Shown here piece after piece: positions 17,438-25,721 of a DNA stretch of 64,000 nt. Source of the stretch: Streptomyces graminofaciens (GTDB lineage: Bacteria; Actinomycetota; Actinomycetes; Streptomycetales; Streptomycetaceae); NCBI RefSeq assembly GCF_030294945.1, contig NZ_AP018448.1, positions 5,176,001-5,240,000 of the forward strand, given 5' to 3'. The notes below the pieces were generated by a model. It saw only the letters and a program-made list of their open reading frames with translations. It was not told where the DNA came from and ran no database searches. Numbering within the stretch: position 1 is the stretch's first letter; each line of letters starts with the position of its first letter. The translations under genes and the position numbers were made by a program.

Positions 17438-19266
17438 CGGACGGTCTCCTCGTAGCCTTCGGCCTGCGTGGTGAAGAGCTCGGCGTAGGCGCCTTGGGCG
17501 GTCATGAGCTGTTCGTGGGTGCCTGCCTCGTGCACGGTTCCGTCCGCGATGACGACGATGGCGTCCGCGGCGCGGACGGTGTTGAGGCGGTGGGAGACGA
17601 GGACGCTCGTCGCGCCCTGGCGGAGTGCGGTGAGCCGGTCGTGGACGTGGCGTTCGGCGACCGCGTCGAGGCCGGTGCTGGGTTCGTCGAGGATCATGAG
17701 ATCCCGTTCGGAACGCATCAGGGCCCGGGCGAGCGCGAGGCGCTGCCACTGGCCGCCCGACAGCTGGACGCCAGGGCTGGTGTCTTCCGTGTCGTCGGGG
17801 AAGAACATCCGGCTGAGCATGGTGTCGTACCCCTGTGGGAGGCGGGCGAGGGCGGTGTGGATGTCCGCGTCGGCGGCGGCTGCGTGGATGCGCCCATGGT
17901 CGTGGAGGGAGCCGAGGTCACCGAGGCCGATGTTCTCCCCGGCGGTGAGGTCGTACTCCATCGGGTCCTGGAAGACGACGCTGACCCGTCGGCGCAGCTG
18001 GTCCGCGGGGAAGTCCTTGAGGTCGATGCCGTCCCAGTGGATGCTGCCGCGCTGCGGGTCGTAGAGGCGGCACAGCAGTTTGACGAGGGTGCTCTTGCCG
18101 GCCCCGTTGAGACCGACGATGGCCAGGCTGGTGCCGTGCGGGATGGTCAGGCTGACTCCGCGGAGGATCCACGGTCCGTCGTCGGTGTAGCGGAACCAGA
18201 CGTCCCGGAGTTCGATGCCGTGGCTCAGGGGCGGTGGGGCGATCGGGGCGGCCGGGGCGGGGAGGTCGTCCCGGACCTGGGTGACATGCAGGTAGTGGCT
18301 GAACAGCAGGGCCGTCTGGTGGCTTTGGGCGATGCACCCCACCAGGCCGACGAGCGCCGTCTGCATGCCGGCGAGGGCGGCGACGAGGAGGGACACGTCA
18401 CCGGCGGTGAGGGCGTGGGCGGCGGCCTGGTGCACGCCCCAGACGAGTGCGCCGGTGGAGATGCCGGCTCCGAGGGCGGCGAGGGCCGTCTCGTAGGTGA
18501 CGAGGCGGCGGTCGAGGCGTTCCTCCTGCCGGTTGATGCTGTCGAGATCGGTACGCATGCGTTCGGCGAAGTAGCCGCCGAGGCCGTAGAGGCGGATCTC
18601 TTTCGCCGCTTGGGTGTCGGTGAGGAGCCCTCGGTAGAAGATCTGGCGGCGGGCGAGGCTGCTGGTGCGCCAGAACATGTCCGCGCGATGCCGGCTGTTG
18701 GCCAGGTGGGCGAAGAGGGCCGGAACGGCCGCGACGACGAGGATGCCGGCCAGGGTGGGGCTGATGAGCAGGAGACTTCCCAGGAAGCCCGCCAGGGTGA
18801 GGACTCCCTGGGCGCCCTGGAGTGCCGCGCCGACGAGTCGCTCGGCGCCCTGCGCGCTCTGGATGGCGAGTTGGACGCGGTCGTGGAAGGCGGGCTGTTC
18901 GAGCTTGGACAGACCGCTGAGCCGGTTGACGGCCGTGAGCAGGTCGCTCTGGGCCCGGGTGGAGGTGGCGCGGCGGATGCGGGCGTCGGCGTAGGAGGAG
19001 GTGGCCGACGCGGCGGCGAGAAGGACGGTGAGCAGGCCGATGCCCGCCGCGGCCCAGTTGAGGTCCGAGGCGCGGAAGTCGTCCGCGGTGAGGCTGTCGA
19101 CCACGTACTTGAGCAGCCAGGAGGCGGCCACGGGTGCCGTACCCGCGATGACGACGGTGGCGACGCGGACGGCGAGGGCCCCGGGGCAGGACCGCAGCGT
19201 GAGGGCGAGTACGGCGGTGAGGGACCGCAGGAATTCGGCCGTGCGGGAGGTGGATTGCCCGCTCAT
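17434..19266 (-). CDS. ABC transporter, fused permease and ATPase (peptide exporter)
   Basis: Half-transporter of 610 aa that should work as a homodimer. Residues about 20-320 form the six-helix exporter membrane domain. The ATPase (about 345-600) has Walker A GLNGAGKSTLVKLLC, signature LSGGQWQRLALARAL, Walker B LMILDEPSTGLD and H-loop VLVSHRLNTVRAAD. There is no N-terminal C39 peptidase domain, so leader removal needs another enzyme, which fits the S26 peptidase encoded next. Its ATG 19266 overlaps the redoxin stop by four bases. The substrate is inferred to be the 59-aa Cys-rich peptide because of the operon. Confidence 0.9.
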   Translation of the reverse strand: MSGQSTSRTAEFLRSLTAVLALTLRSCPGALAVRVATVVIAGTAPVAASWLLKYVVDSLTADDFRASDLNWAAAGIGLLTVLLAAASATSSYADARIRRATSTRAQSDLLTAVNRLSGLSKLEQPAFHDRVQLAIQSAQGAERLVGAALQGAQGVLTLAGFLGSLLLISPTLAGILVVAAVPALFAHLANSRHRADMFWRTSSLARRQIFYRGLLTDTQAAKEIRLYGLGGYFAERMRTDLDSINRQEERLDRRLVTYETALAALGAGISTGALVWGVHQAAAHALTAGDVSLLVAALAGMQTALVGLVGCIAQSHQTALLFSHYLHVTQVRDDLPAPAAPIAPPPLSHGIELRDVWFRYTDDGPWILRGVSLTIPHGTSLAIVGLNGAGKSTLVKLLCRLYDPQRGSIHWDGIDLKDFPADQLRRRVSVVFQDPMEYDLTAGENIGLGDLGSLHDHGRIHAAAADADIHTALARLPQGYDTMLSRMFFPDDTEDTSPGVQLSGGQWQRLALARALMRSERDLMILDEPSTGLDAVAERHVHDRLTALRQGATSVLVSHRLNTVRAADAIVVIADGTVHEAGTHEQLMTAQGAYAELFTTQAEGYEETVR

Positions 19267-19817
19267 GCGGTGAGGAGGTTGAGCGTGGGCAGGGAACCTC
19301 GGCCGATGCCTGTCTCCGTGACGGTCCCGTCGGCGTCGAGGAGGACGAAGGTGGGGTGGTGGCGTACGCCGAAGGCGCCGGCGACGGGACCGTTCGGGGG
19401 TTCGGTGGCGGTGAGTTCGGTGAGCGGGCCGACGGCCTCGAGCAGGGGGCCGGCTTCGGGGAGCTGTCCGCTGATGACGGCGACGAGATGCGCGCCTGAC
19501 GGGGTGTTCGCCTCGGTCCAGCGTTGGATCTCGGGGAGGCTCTCCCTGGTGGGCCCGCAGTCGGGACGGAGGAAACAGATGAGGGTGGGACGCCCGGCCA
19601 GGGTGGATTCGCTGACTTCGCCTCGGGGGGTGTGCAAGGTGAAGGCGGGGGTGTGGTCACCTTCGTGCACGGCGAGGGCCGGCGGGCCCGGGGCCTCGGC
19701 GGCCGGGGCGGGGGCGGCCACCGTGGTACGCCAGCGTTTGATCACCGCGAAGGTGAGGAGGGCGTTGACGAGGGTGGCCGCGGCGAGGAGGGCGAGGCCG
19801 GTGATGGCGTAGCTCAC
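19263..19817 (-). CDS. membrane-anchored redoxin lacking the resolving cysteine
   Basis: TlpA/MauD-like thioredoxin-fold protein, 184 aa. One N-terminal membrane helix (about residues 3-28) is followed by a Pro/Ala linker and an extracytoplasmic redoxin domain with PAFTLHTPRGE and HPTFVLLDADG. The active-site region reads ICFLRPDCGPTRESLPEI. Where family members have CxxC, this has Cys-Gly-Pro-Thr, so the second cysteine is absent; another Cys sits six residues earlier. It may act as a monothiol isomerase or depend on a partner. GTG 19817 starts 15 bp after the MauE stop; its own stop overlaps the exporter start. Part of the Cys-rich peptide cassette. Confidence 0.8.
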   Translation of the reverse strand: MSYAITGLALLAAATLVNALLTFAVIKRWRTTVAAPAPAAEAPGPPALAVHEGDHTPAFTLHTPRGEVSESTLAGRPTLICFLRPDCGPTRESLPEIQRWTEANTPSGAHLVAVISGQLPEAGPLLEAVGPLTELTATEPPNGPVAGAFGVRHHPTFVLLDADGTVTETGIGRGSLPTLNLLTA

Positions 19818-19832
19818 TCTGTGGTCGTCCTT

Positions 19833-20366
19833 TCAGCGTTGGCCGGTGCGGGCGGCGAAGAAGAAGGCGAGGTCGTCGGTGAAGACGGCGAACGCGGTGA
19901 GATAGCCGGCGACGGCGACGGCGAGCGCGAGTGCGGGCGCGTTGAGGGGGGTGGCGGTGCCGTGGGTGAGGGCGATGGCACCGCCGAGGAGGGCGAGCAC
20001 GGTGAGTGTGGCGTTGCGGGCGACATGCCAGGGGCCCATGGGCACAGTGGTCCTGCTGCCGAAGCAGGGGCAGCCGGCGGGGCTGCGGCGCCGCATGGTG
20101 GTGACGGCGACGGCGCTGAACGCCGCGCACAGGGCGGCGGCGACGGCCAGGCCCGCGGTGAGCGTCCGGGGCAGGGCGAGGAGCACGGCGGCGAGGAGCT
20201 CGGCCGCGGGCACCAGGACGGCGAGAGCCGGCCGGGCTGCGGCCGGCAGGTAGGTGAAATCGCCCAGTGCCGTGGCGAATCGGCGGCGGTCGCGCAGCTT
20301 GGCGAGGCCGGCCACGGCAAGCACGCAGATCAGGGTCAGGCGGCAGACGAGCAGCAGGTCGGACAA
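19833..20366 (-). CDS. MauE-type redox-associated membrane protein
   Basis: A 177-aa protein with four hydrophobic segments and the family's CxC site in GCPCFGSRTTVPMGPWHVARN, facing the outer side or membrane edge. MauE is required with MauD for disulfide formation in the methylamine dehydrogenase small subunit; relatives pair with redoxins in other clusters. I chose TTG 20366, which has GGAG six bases upstream. The longer frame starting at GTG 20405 begins inside the hairpin at 20403-20434 and has no ribosome-binding site. It lies directly downstream of the Cys-rich peptide gene and upstream of the monothiol redoxin. Electron acceptor unknown. Confidence 0.8.
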   Translation of the reverse strand: MSDLLLVCRLTLICVLAVAGLAKLRDRRRFATALGDFTYLPAAARPALAVLVPAAELLAAVLLALPRTLTAGLAVAAALCAAFSAVAVTTMRRRSPAGCPCFGSRTTVPMGPWHVARNATLTVLALLGGAIALTHGTATPLNAPALALAVAVAGYLTAFAVFTDDLAFFFAARTGQR

Positions 20367-20402
20367 GGGTGACTCCGAGGGAGTGGGTGCTGGGCCGGCG
20401 GG

Positions 20403-20434
20403 CACGGGGCGGGCCGCAAGCGGCCCGCCCCGTG
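20403..20434 (-). terminator. 15-bp perfect hairpin after the Cys-rich peptide gene
   Basis: CACGGGGCGGGCCGC (20403-20417) is perfectly complementary to 20420-20434, with two central bases. It begins five bases after the peptide's stop codon. There is no U-run. As a partial terminator or RNA-stability element it would raise precursor mRNA above that of the downstream processing genes (inference). Confidence 0.8.
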
Positions 20435-20439
20435 GTTGT

Positions 20440-20619
20440 TCAGCAGTAGTCCCAGCTTCCGCAGTTGACCTTGCACGCGCCGGTGTAGCAGCAGCGGCGG
20501 CATCGCTGGCCGCTGGTGCTCCACTCGGTCCAGCAGTCCGGCGGGCAGGCCGCCTGGGCTTCGGCCTTGGGCAGGATTCGCTCGATCAGGCGGCCCGCAC
20601 CGGCCTTGAGTGTGCGCAT
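20440..20619 (-). CDS. Cys-rich exported peptide precursor, 59 aa
   Basis: The small open frame starts at ATG 20619 with AGGAG six bases upstream. Residues 1-23 form a basic leader (MRTLKAGAGRLIERILPKAE, then AQA) that looks amphipathic but has no hydrophobic core, unlike a Sec signal. It ends in AQA followed by Ala-Cys, a fit for S26 cleavage. The core has eight cysteines (positions 25, 29, 40, 43, 44, 49, 53, 59), enough for four disulfides, with Trp at 30, 33 and 56, and Cys as the last residue. Cleavage after Ala24 would leave a 35-residue peptide with Cys at both ends. Neighbours encode two redoxins, MauE, an exporter and a peptidase. I know no named family; bacteriocin or signal roles are possible. 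Confidence 0.85.
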   Translation of the reverse strand: MRTLKAGAGRLIERILPKAEAQAACPPDCWTEWSTSGQRCRRCCYTGACKVNCGSWDYC

Positions 20620-20659
20620 GGTTCTCCTCTTCCTGTGTGGATGGGATGTGCGTACTCCG

Positions 20660-20688
20660 CGGTGCGACCGCGGTCGGCGGTCGCACCG
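20660..20688 (-). terminator. 12-bp hairpin between redoxin and Cys-rich peptide genes
   Basis: GGTGCGACCGC at 20661-20671 pairs perfectly with 20677-20687, extended by one C-G pair, with a 5-nt loop. It follows the redoxin stop (20693) by four bases. Only 40 bases remain before the peptide start, so any separate promoter would have to overlap the hairpin. Confidence 0.75.
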
Positions 20689-20692
20689 GGGT

Positions 20693-21226
20693 TCAGGAGG
20701 CCGCCGGTACCGGTTCGCGGCCGGCGGCGGAGGGAGCGGCGACGACGCCGTCCTGGTAGTTGAGGACCGTGGGGAAGGCGGGGACGCGCAGGGCGCGGAA
20801 CAGTGGTGCCGCCTCGGGCCCCGGTACGACCTCGTCCGCAGGCCCGACGAGTTGGGCGGTCAGGCTGCTCTCGGCGGCTTCGTCGCCCATCACCAGGGCC
20901 AGGGCCCGGCCGCCCGCTGCCCGGGCCCGGTCGGCCCGGTCGGCGAAGTCGGGGAGGCTGTCGGTGCAGGCCGGGCAGTCGTGGGAGAAGACACCCAGCA
21001 GCAGTTCCCCGGAGCGGAAGTCGTCCTGGGTCAGGGTCCGGCCGCTGAGCGCGGTGGCGGTGAAGTCCGGGAGTCCGTCTCCGGGTTGCGGCCCTTGGCT
21101 TGCGAAGTCGTCGCGTCGGCGGACGACTTCGAGTTCCTGCCAGCGGCGCAGGATGACCATGAGCAGGACGAGGTTGAGCAGGGCGACGGCTCCGACGAGC
21201 ACCAGACCGGCAATGACGTACGGCAA
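20693..21226 (-). CDS. membrane-anchored TlpA/MauD-like redoxin with CPAC site
   Basis: A 177-aa protein: N-terminal membrane helix (VIAGLVLVGAVALLNLVLLM), Arg-rich stop-transfer, then an outer thioredoxin-like domain starting at GLPDFTATALSGRTL. The active site is GVFSHDCPACTDSLPDF, a complete CxxC. RVPAFPTVLNYQDG is the cis-Pro region. TTG 21226 has AGGGGGG seven bases upstream; no better start lies in frame. It is the first gene of the cassette operon, and the 11-bp-spaced repeats at 21281-21320 lie 55-94 bp upstream. With MauE it probably oxidises or isomerises cysteines of the exported peptide (inference). Confidence 0.8.
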   Translation of the reverse strand: MPYVIAGLVLVGAVALLNLVLLMVILRRWQELEVVRRRDDFASQGPQPGDGLPDFTATALSGRTLTQDDFRSGELLLGVFSHDCPACTDSLPDFADRADRARAAGGRALALVMGDEAAESSLTAQLVGPADEVVPGPEAAPLFRALRVPAFPTVLNYQDGVVAAPSAAGREPVPAAS

Positions 21227-21280
21227 GTTTCGACCCCCCTGGGCGCGGTTGCACTTGGGAGCAGTGTGAGAGGTGGGGCC

Positions 21281-21320
21281 TGCCAGGAGGATGCCAAGAC
21301 CTTGCCAGGAACATGACGGG
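21281..21320. promoter_or_regulatory. heptamer direct repeats at 11-bp spacing, likely SARP operator
   Basis: TGCCAGG (21281), TGCCAAG (21292) and TGCCAGG (21303) are spaced exactly 11 bp, with a weaker TGACGGG at 21314. SARP activators bind heptamers separated by 4 bp, i.e. 11-bp period, beside a promoter. The divergent neighbour is a SARP. On the minus strand a possible -10 (CACACT, 21263-21268) follows about 12 bp after the repeats. Confidence 0.7.
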
Positions 21321-21329
21321 CTGAGCAAC

Positions 21330-22136
21330 ATGGGCGCCATGCTTGCAACGGGGTCACATTTTCGAGTACTCGGCAGAGTTGAGTGGACGGTCGACGGACG
21401 CCCCAGAGCCATCGGTCGCCGCCGTGAGCGTCTGCTGCTGGGGTTACTCCTGCTGGAGATGGGCCGGCCGCTCCCGATGGACCGGCTGATCGATCTGTTG
21501 TCGGACGAGGACGAACGACCGCGTTCCCGGGCCGACCTGTATGTGGATGTCTGCCGGCTGCGGGCGAGCCTTCGCCGTGGCGGGTGCGACGGGTCGGTGC
21601 GGCTGGTGCGGAGCGGTTCGACGTACACACTGACCGGCGATCCGCAGCTGGTGGATCTGCACCGCTTCACTCAGCTGGTCAACCGGGCTCAGCGGGTCAC
21701 CGAGCCGCAGGAGGTCTCCCGACTCGCCTCGGCCGCCCTGGCCGAGTGGCGGGGGCCGGTGCTGGAGGACGTCGCGACCGAGCGGACACGCCGAGGTGTC
21801 GGCGCCGCTTTCGACGAACTGCTGATGTCGGCGCAACTGCTGCGTGTCGCGGCGGAGTTCAAGCTGGGCAACTACTGGTCGCTCGCGGCGGAGCTCGCAC
21901 GGCTCACCGCGGACCATCCGGAACACGAGATGCTCCTGGCCTTCCGTGCGGCCACGCTCTACGAGTGCGGGCGTCGCGCGGACGCGCTGCGCGTGCTGTC
22001 CTCGGCACGAGCGCGCATGACACGGCGGCTGGGGTTGGATCTGAGCCGCGAGCTGCAGGATCTGCGCGCGGCGATCCTGCGGGACGATCCCGTGGACCGC
22101 GACATCTTCCGCGGTGGCGCCCTGGGCGCCGTGTGA
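21330..22136 (+). CDS. small SARP (winged helix plus BTAD) regulator
   Basis: Transcriptional activator of about 268 aa, the size of small SARPs such as ActII-ORF4. The N-terminal OmpR-type winged helix covers about residues 10-100 (FRVLGRVEWTVDGRPRAIG, RRRERLLLGLLLLEMGRPLP, VRLVRSGSTYTLTGD). The bacterial transcriptional activation domain follows (about 108-255; VDLHRFTQLVNRAQ, ARMTRRLGLDLSRELQDL). No NTPase or TPR region. ATG 21330 or 21339 are both possible starts. It is divergent from the redoxin/peptide/exporter operon and separated from it by about 100 bp containing the repeats at 21281-21320, so it most likely activates that operon. Confidence 0.85.
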   Translation: MGAMLATGSHFRVLGRVEWTVDGRPRAIGRRRERLLLGLLLLEMGRPLPMDRLIDLLSDEDERPRSRADLYVDVCRLRASLRRGGCDGSVRLVRSGSTYTLTGDPQLVDLHRFTQLVNRAQRVTEPQEVSRLASAALAEWRGPVLEDVATERTRRGVGAAFDELLMSAQLLRVAAEFKLGNYWSLAAELARLTADHPEHEMLLAFRAATLYECGRRADALRVLSSARARMTRRLGLDLSRELQDLRAAILRDDPVDRDIFRGGALGAV

Positions 22137-22172
22137 TGCACGGCCGCATCCCCACCGACCCGGCACGGTAAG

Positions 22173-22210
22173 CAGCAGGGGTCCGACTCCGCAGAGCCGG
22201 ACCCCTGCTG
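22173..22210. terminator. bidirectional terminator hairpin
   Basis: CAGCAGGGGTCCG (22173-22185) pairs with 22198-22210, a 13-bp perfect stem with a 12-nt loop. It sits between the convergent SARP and ychF genes. Confidence 0.8.
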
Positions 22211-22253
22211 ACCTGCATGTTTCCAGATCAGCGATGTGGTGCCACGTCACCCG

Positions 22254-23342
<1,089 letters not shown>

Positions 23343-23380
23343 GTTGCGACTTCCCGTACATGAGAGGGCGGCCAGGCGGC

Positions 23381-23561
23381 CCAGGGCCTGTCGTCACATT
23401 CCCGTCGTCCGCCCGCAGGGCGGGCTGCGCGGCGTCAGGTGCGTCCTCTCGGCGTGCCGGGCGCAGGCCCTCGTACTGGTTGTACGTGGGTCTGTGCCCG
23501 GTGCGGCGAGAAGGCGTGCATGGCGTCGCGCGGTAGACGGGAATGTGACGACAGGCCCTGG
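23381..23561. mobile_element. MITE-like palindrome, 181 bp
   Basis: The ends are a perfect 26-bp inverted repeat (starting CCAGGGCCTGTCGTCACATT). The interior is also an imperfect palindrome: the left arm GTGCCGGGCGCAGGCCCTCG matches the complement of the right arm with few changes, with the apex near CGTACTGGTTGTACG. No protein is encoded. The structure is that of a non-autonomous miniature element able to form a long hairpin; mobility is inferred. Confidence 0.75.
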
Positions 23562-23580
23562 GGGCCTGGGACAGCAGGGC

Positions 23581-23610
23581 CTAGGGCGGGTCCGGCGGAT
23601 CGTGCCCTAG
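23581..23610. repeat. 30-bp palindrome with CTAG ends
   Basis: CTAGGGCGGGTCCG and its near-inverse end in CTAG on both sides. It lies 20 bp from the 181-bp palindrome and could be a deletion derivative of another small element. Confidence 0.5.
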
Positions 23611-23748
23611 CGGCCAGAGGGCTGACCGATCCCCCAGTTTACGGCGTGCCGACGTCCACCCCGGCGAGGTATCGAACGCTTGGCCAAGGTCCGCTCCACG
23701 GCGTGTCTGTAGACCCATTCGGCACATAAACCGACCTAAGTTGGTCCA

Positions 23749-24489
23749 GTGGAGCAACACAGGACGCATCCCCCTCGCCCCGAACCGCGCCGCGGCGCCT
23801 CCCTCCCACCTCAAGGGGGCCCTCAGGGTGGCAGAGGCGGCCGGGGTCCCGGCGTGGCCGCGCAGCGTCGTGCTCCGGTCGCGCGCGGGCCCGTGCCACC
23901 CCCGGTCCGTGCGGTACGGCGCACTGCGCGGGCCGTGCGCCGGATGCCCAACCCCCGGCTGACCGGGCTGGGCTGCGGGTTGTTCTGCGCGGCGGCCATG
24001 TTCGTGCTCGCCTGCCTCGACCGGCTGCTGTTCGAATCGTCCCCCACGGTGTACGGGGTGCTGTTCCTGCTGGTCAGCGCGTTGACCGCGGTGTGGGTGC
24101 GGCGCGGCGACCTGGCCAGCGTCCCCGTGGTCGTGCCGATCGCCTTCGCCGCCGGGCTGCCGCCACTCACCGGCCTCGGGGGCGGTCTCGGCGCGCATCT
24201 GATGGGCCTGCTGACCGCCCTCGCCGTCCAGGCGGGCTGGCTGTACGGCGGGACGCTCGTCGCCGGTCTCATCGTGACGGTACGGAAGGTCCGGCTGATG
24301 GCCCGCAAGGCGGCCGAGCGGCAGGCCGCGCAAGGAGGGCGAGGCCCTGGCGTACAGGGCGGCCGGGGACGGGCCGGGCAGGACGGGCGCGGGCAGGGCG
24401 TGCGCGGTGGCCGGGGGCCGGCCATGGCCGCTCATGTCCGGCAGCGCGCGGCCCAGCCTCGTCCCCGGCCCCAGCGCCGCACGGTCTGA
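23749..24489 (+). CDS. DUF6542-type membrane protein
   Basis: A 246-aa protein. A basic, Pro/Gly/Arg-rich N terminus (1-68) precedes four hydrophobic segments in about residues 70-175 (GLGCGLFCAAAMFVLACLDR, YGVLFLLVSALTAVWV, VPVVVPIAFAAGLPPLTG, HLMGLLTALAVQAGWLYGGT). The tail is very basic and Gly/Arg/Gln-rich (about 180-246), possibly nucleic-acid or membrane binding. The layout resembles the Streptomyces DUF6542 family. GTG 23749 is the annotated-style start; a later one near the first membrane segment cannot be excluded. The gene is flanked by two palindromic elements (23381-23561, 24624-24803). Function unknown. Confidence 0.7.
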   Translation: MEQHRTHPPRPEPRRGASLPPQGGPQGGRGGRGPGVAAQRRAPVARGPVPPPVRAVRRTARAVRRMPNPRLTGLGCGLFCAAAMFVLACLDRLLFESSPTVYGVLFLLVSALTAVWVRRGDLASVPVVVPIAFAAGLPPLTGLGGGLGAHLMGLLTALAVQAGWLYGGTLVAGLIVTVRKVRLMARKAAERQAAQGGRGPGVQGGRGRAGQDGRGQGVRGGRGPAMAAHVRQRAAQPRPRPQRRTV

Positions 24490-24623
24490 CCCGCCGCGAC
24501 GCCGTACGGTCTACCGGGCCGCAACCCCGTACGGTCTCGCCCGCCGGGACGCCGTACAGCCGGGTTGCACGGGAGCGCCGTACGGCTCGGTGCTCCGGCG
24601 TACGGCCCGCGCCGCCCTACCCC

Positions 24624-24803
24624 CTAGGGCGTGTTTCGAAAGTCCCGTCTGCCCCGCGACGCCTGGCACGGCACCTCGCCGCGTTGTCGGGATCGTCCAC
24701 GTACGCCCAGTACGCGGACGACCCTCCGCCTTGCGACGCACCGCACCAGAGCCGCGGGCCCCGCTCTCCGGGCGGACGACGCCACTTTCGAAACACGCCC
24801 TAG
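24624..24803. mobile_element. MITE-like palindrome, 180 bp, with TA at both ends
   Basis: The termini CTAGGGCGTGTTTCGAAAGT and its inverse (20 bp) bound an internally palindromic sequence whose apex is CGTACGCCCAGTACG. A TA dinucleotide abuts each GGGCGTG end, as after insertion of an IS630/Tc1-like miniature element. The right end carries the stop codon of ppgK. Confidence 0.75.
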
Positions 24804-25546
24804 CCCGCCTTGGCCGCACGCATCGCCGCGCCCACGATGCCCGCGTTGTTCTGGAGCTGGGCCGGGACGATCTCGGCCTTGATGCCCTCGATCAGGTGCA
24901 GGAACTTCTGGGACTTGCGGCTGACACCGCCGCCGATGATGAACAACTCGGGGGAGAAGAGCATCTCGACATGGGCGAGGTACTTGGTGACCCGGCGGGC
25001 CCAGTGCTCCCAGGTCAGCTCGTGGTCGTCCTTGGCCTTGGTGGAGGCTTTGGTCTCGGCGTCGTGGCCGTTCAGCTCCAGGTGGCCCAGCTCCGTGTTG
25101 GCGACGAGGACGCCGTCGGCGAAGAGGGCGCTGCCGATGCCCGTGCCGAAGGTGAGCAGGATGACCGTGCCCTGGCGGCCGCGGCCCGCGCCGAACTGCA
25201 TCTCGGCCACGCCCGCCGCGTCCGCGTCGTTCAGCACGGTCACCGGCAGGCCGCCGAGGCGGTCGCTCAGCAGGGCGCGCGCGTCCACGTCGATCCAGCC
25301 CTTGTCGACGTTGGCCGCCGTACGGATCGTGGAGCCGCCCGTGACCACACCGGGAAAGGTGATGCCGACCGGGCCCGTCCACCCGAAGTGGTCGACGACC
25401 TCCTTCACGCCGTCCGCCACCAGGTCGGGCGTCGCCGGGTGCGGGGTCAGCACCTTGTACCGCTCGTCCGCCAGGTCGCCCAGGTCCAGGTCCACGGGAG
25501 CGCCCTTGATCCCGGAACCACCGATGTCCACGCCGAAGATGTGCAT
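24800..25546 (-). CDS. ppgK: polyphosphate glucokinase
   Basis: ROK-family glucokinase of 248 aa that phosphorylates glucose with polyphosphate (and ATP). The N-terminal phosphate loop is GVDIGGSGIKGAPVDL. PVGITFPGVVTGG, NVDKGWIDVD, VLNDADAAGVAEM (catalytic Asp) and TFGTGIGSALFADG are typical of actinobacterial PpgK, as is the ELGHLELNGHDAE zinc/sugar region. Full length. The TAG stop lies within the terminal CTAG of the 180-bp palindrome, so the element abuts the reading frame exactly. Cytoplasmic; feeds glycolysis and the pentose pathway. Confidence 0.95.
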   Translation of the reverse strand: MHIFGVDIGGSGIKGAPVDLDLGDLADERYKVLTPHPATPDLVADGVKEVVDHFGWTGPVGITFPGVVTGGSTIRTAANVDKGWIDVDARALLSDRLGGLPVTVLNDADAAGVAEMQFGAGRGRQGTVILLTFGTGIGSALFADGVLVANTELGHLELNGHDAETKASTKAKDDHELTWEHWARRVTKYLAHVEMLFSPELFIIGGGVSRKSQKFLHLIEGIKAEIVPAQLQNNAGIVGAAMRAAKAG

Positions 25547-25657
25547 GGCCTTACGTTACGTCGTACGACTGACAGTCACTGCCGGGAGGTGGACGGCCGG
25601 GGCACGGCCCGCGCATCCTCGCCACCTCGGAACATCTTCCGAACATCTTCGGACGCG

Positions 25658-25691
25658 TACGGCCCCGGAACCTTCACGTTCCGGGGCCGTA
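25658..25691 (-). terminator. terminator hairpin of ispH
   Basis: TACGGCCCCGGAAC pairs perfectly with GTTCCGGGGCCGTA (14 bp) around a 6-nt loop, 30 bases beyond the ispH stop on the minus strand. Confidence 0.8.
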
Positions 25692-25721
25692 GGGACGAGC
25701 CAGGGGTCGGCCGGGGCCGGC

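Noticed and set aside
16952..20619. Lanthipeptide or lasso-peptide cluster
   Set aside because: No LanB/LanC/LanM, cyclodehydratase, radical SAM or lasso cyclase genes; only redox, export and protease functions are present.
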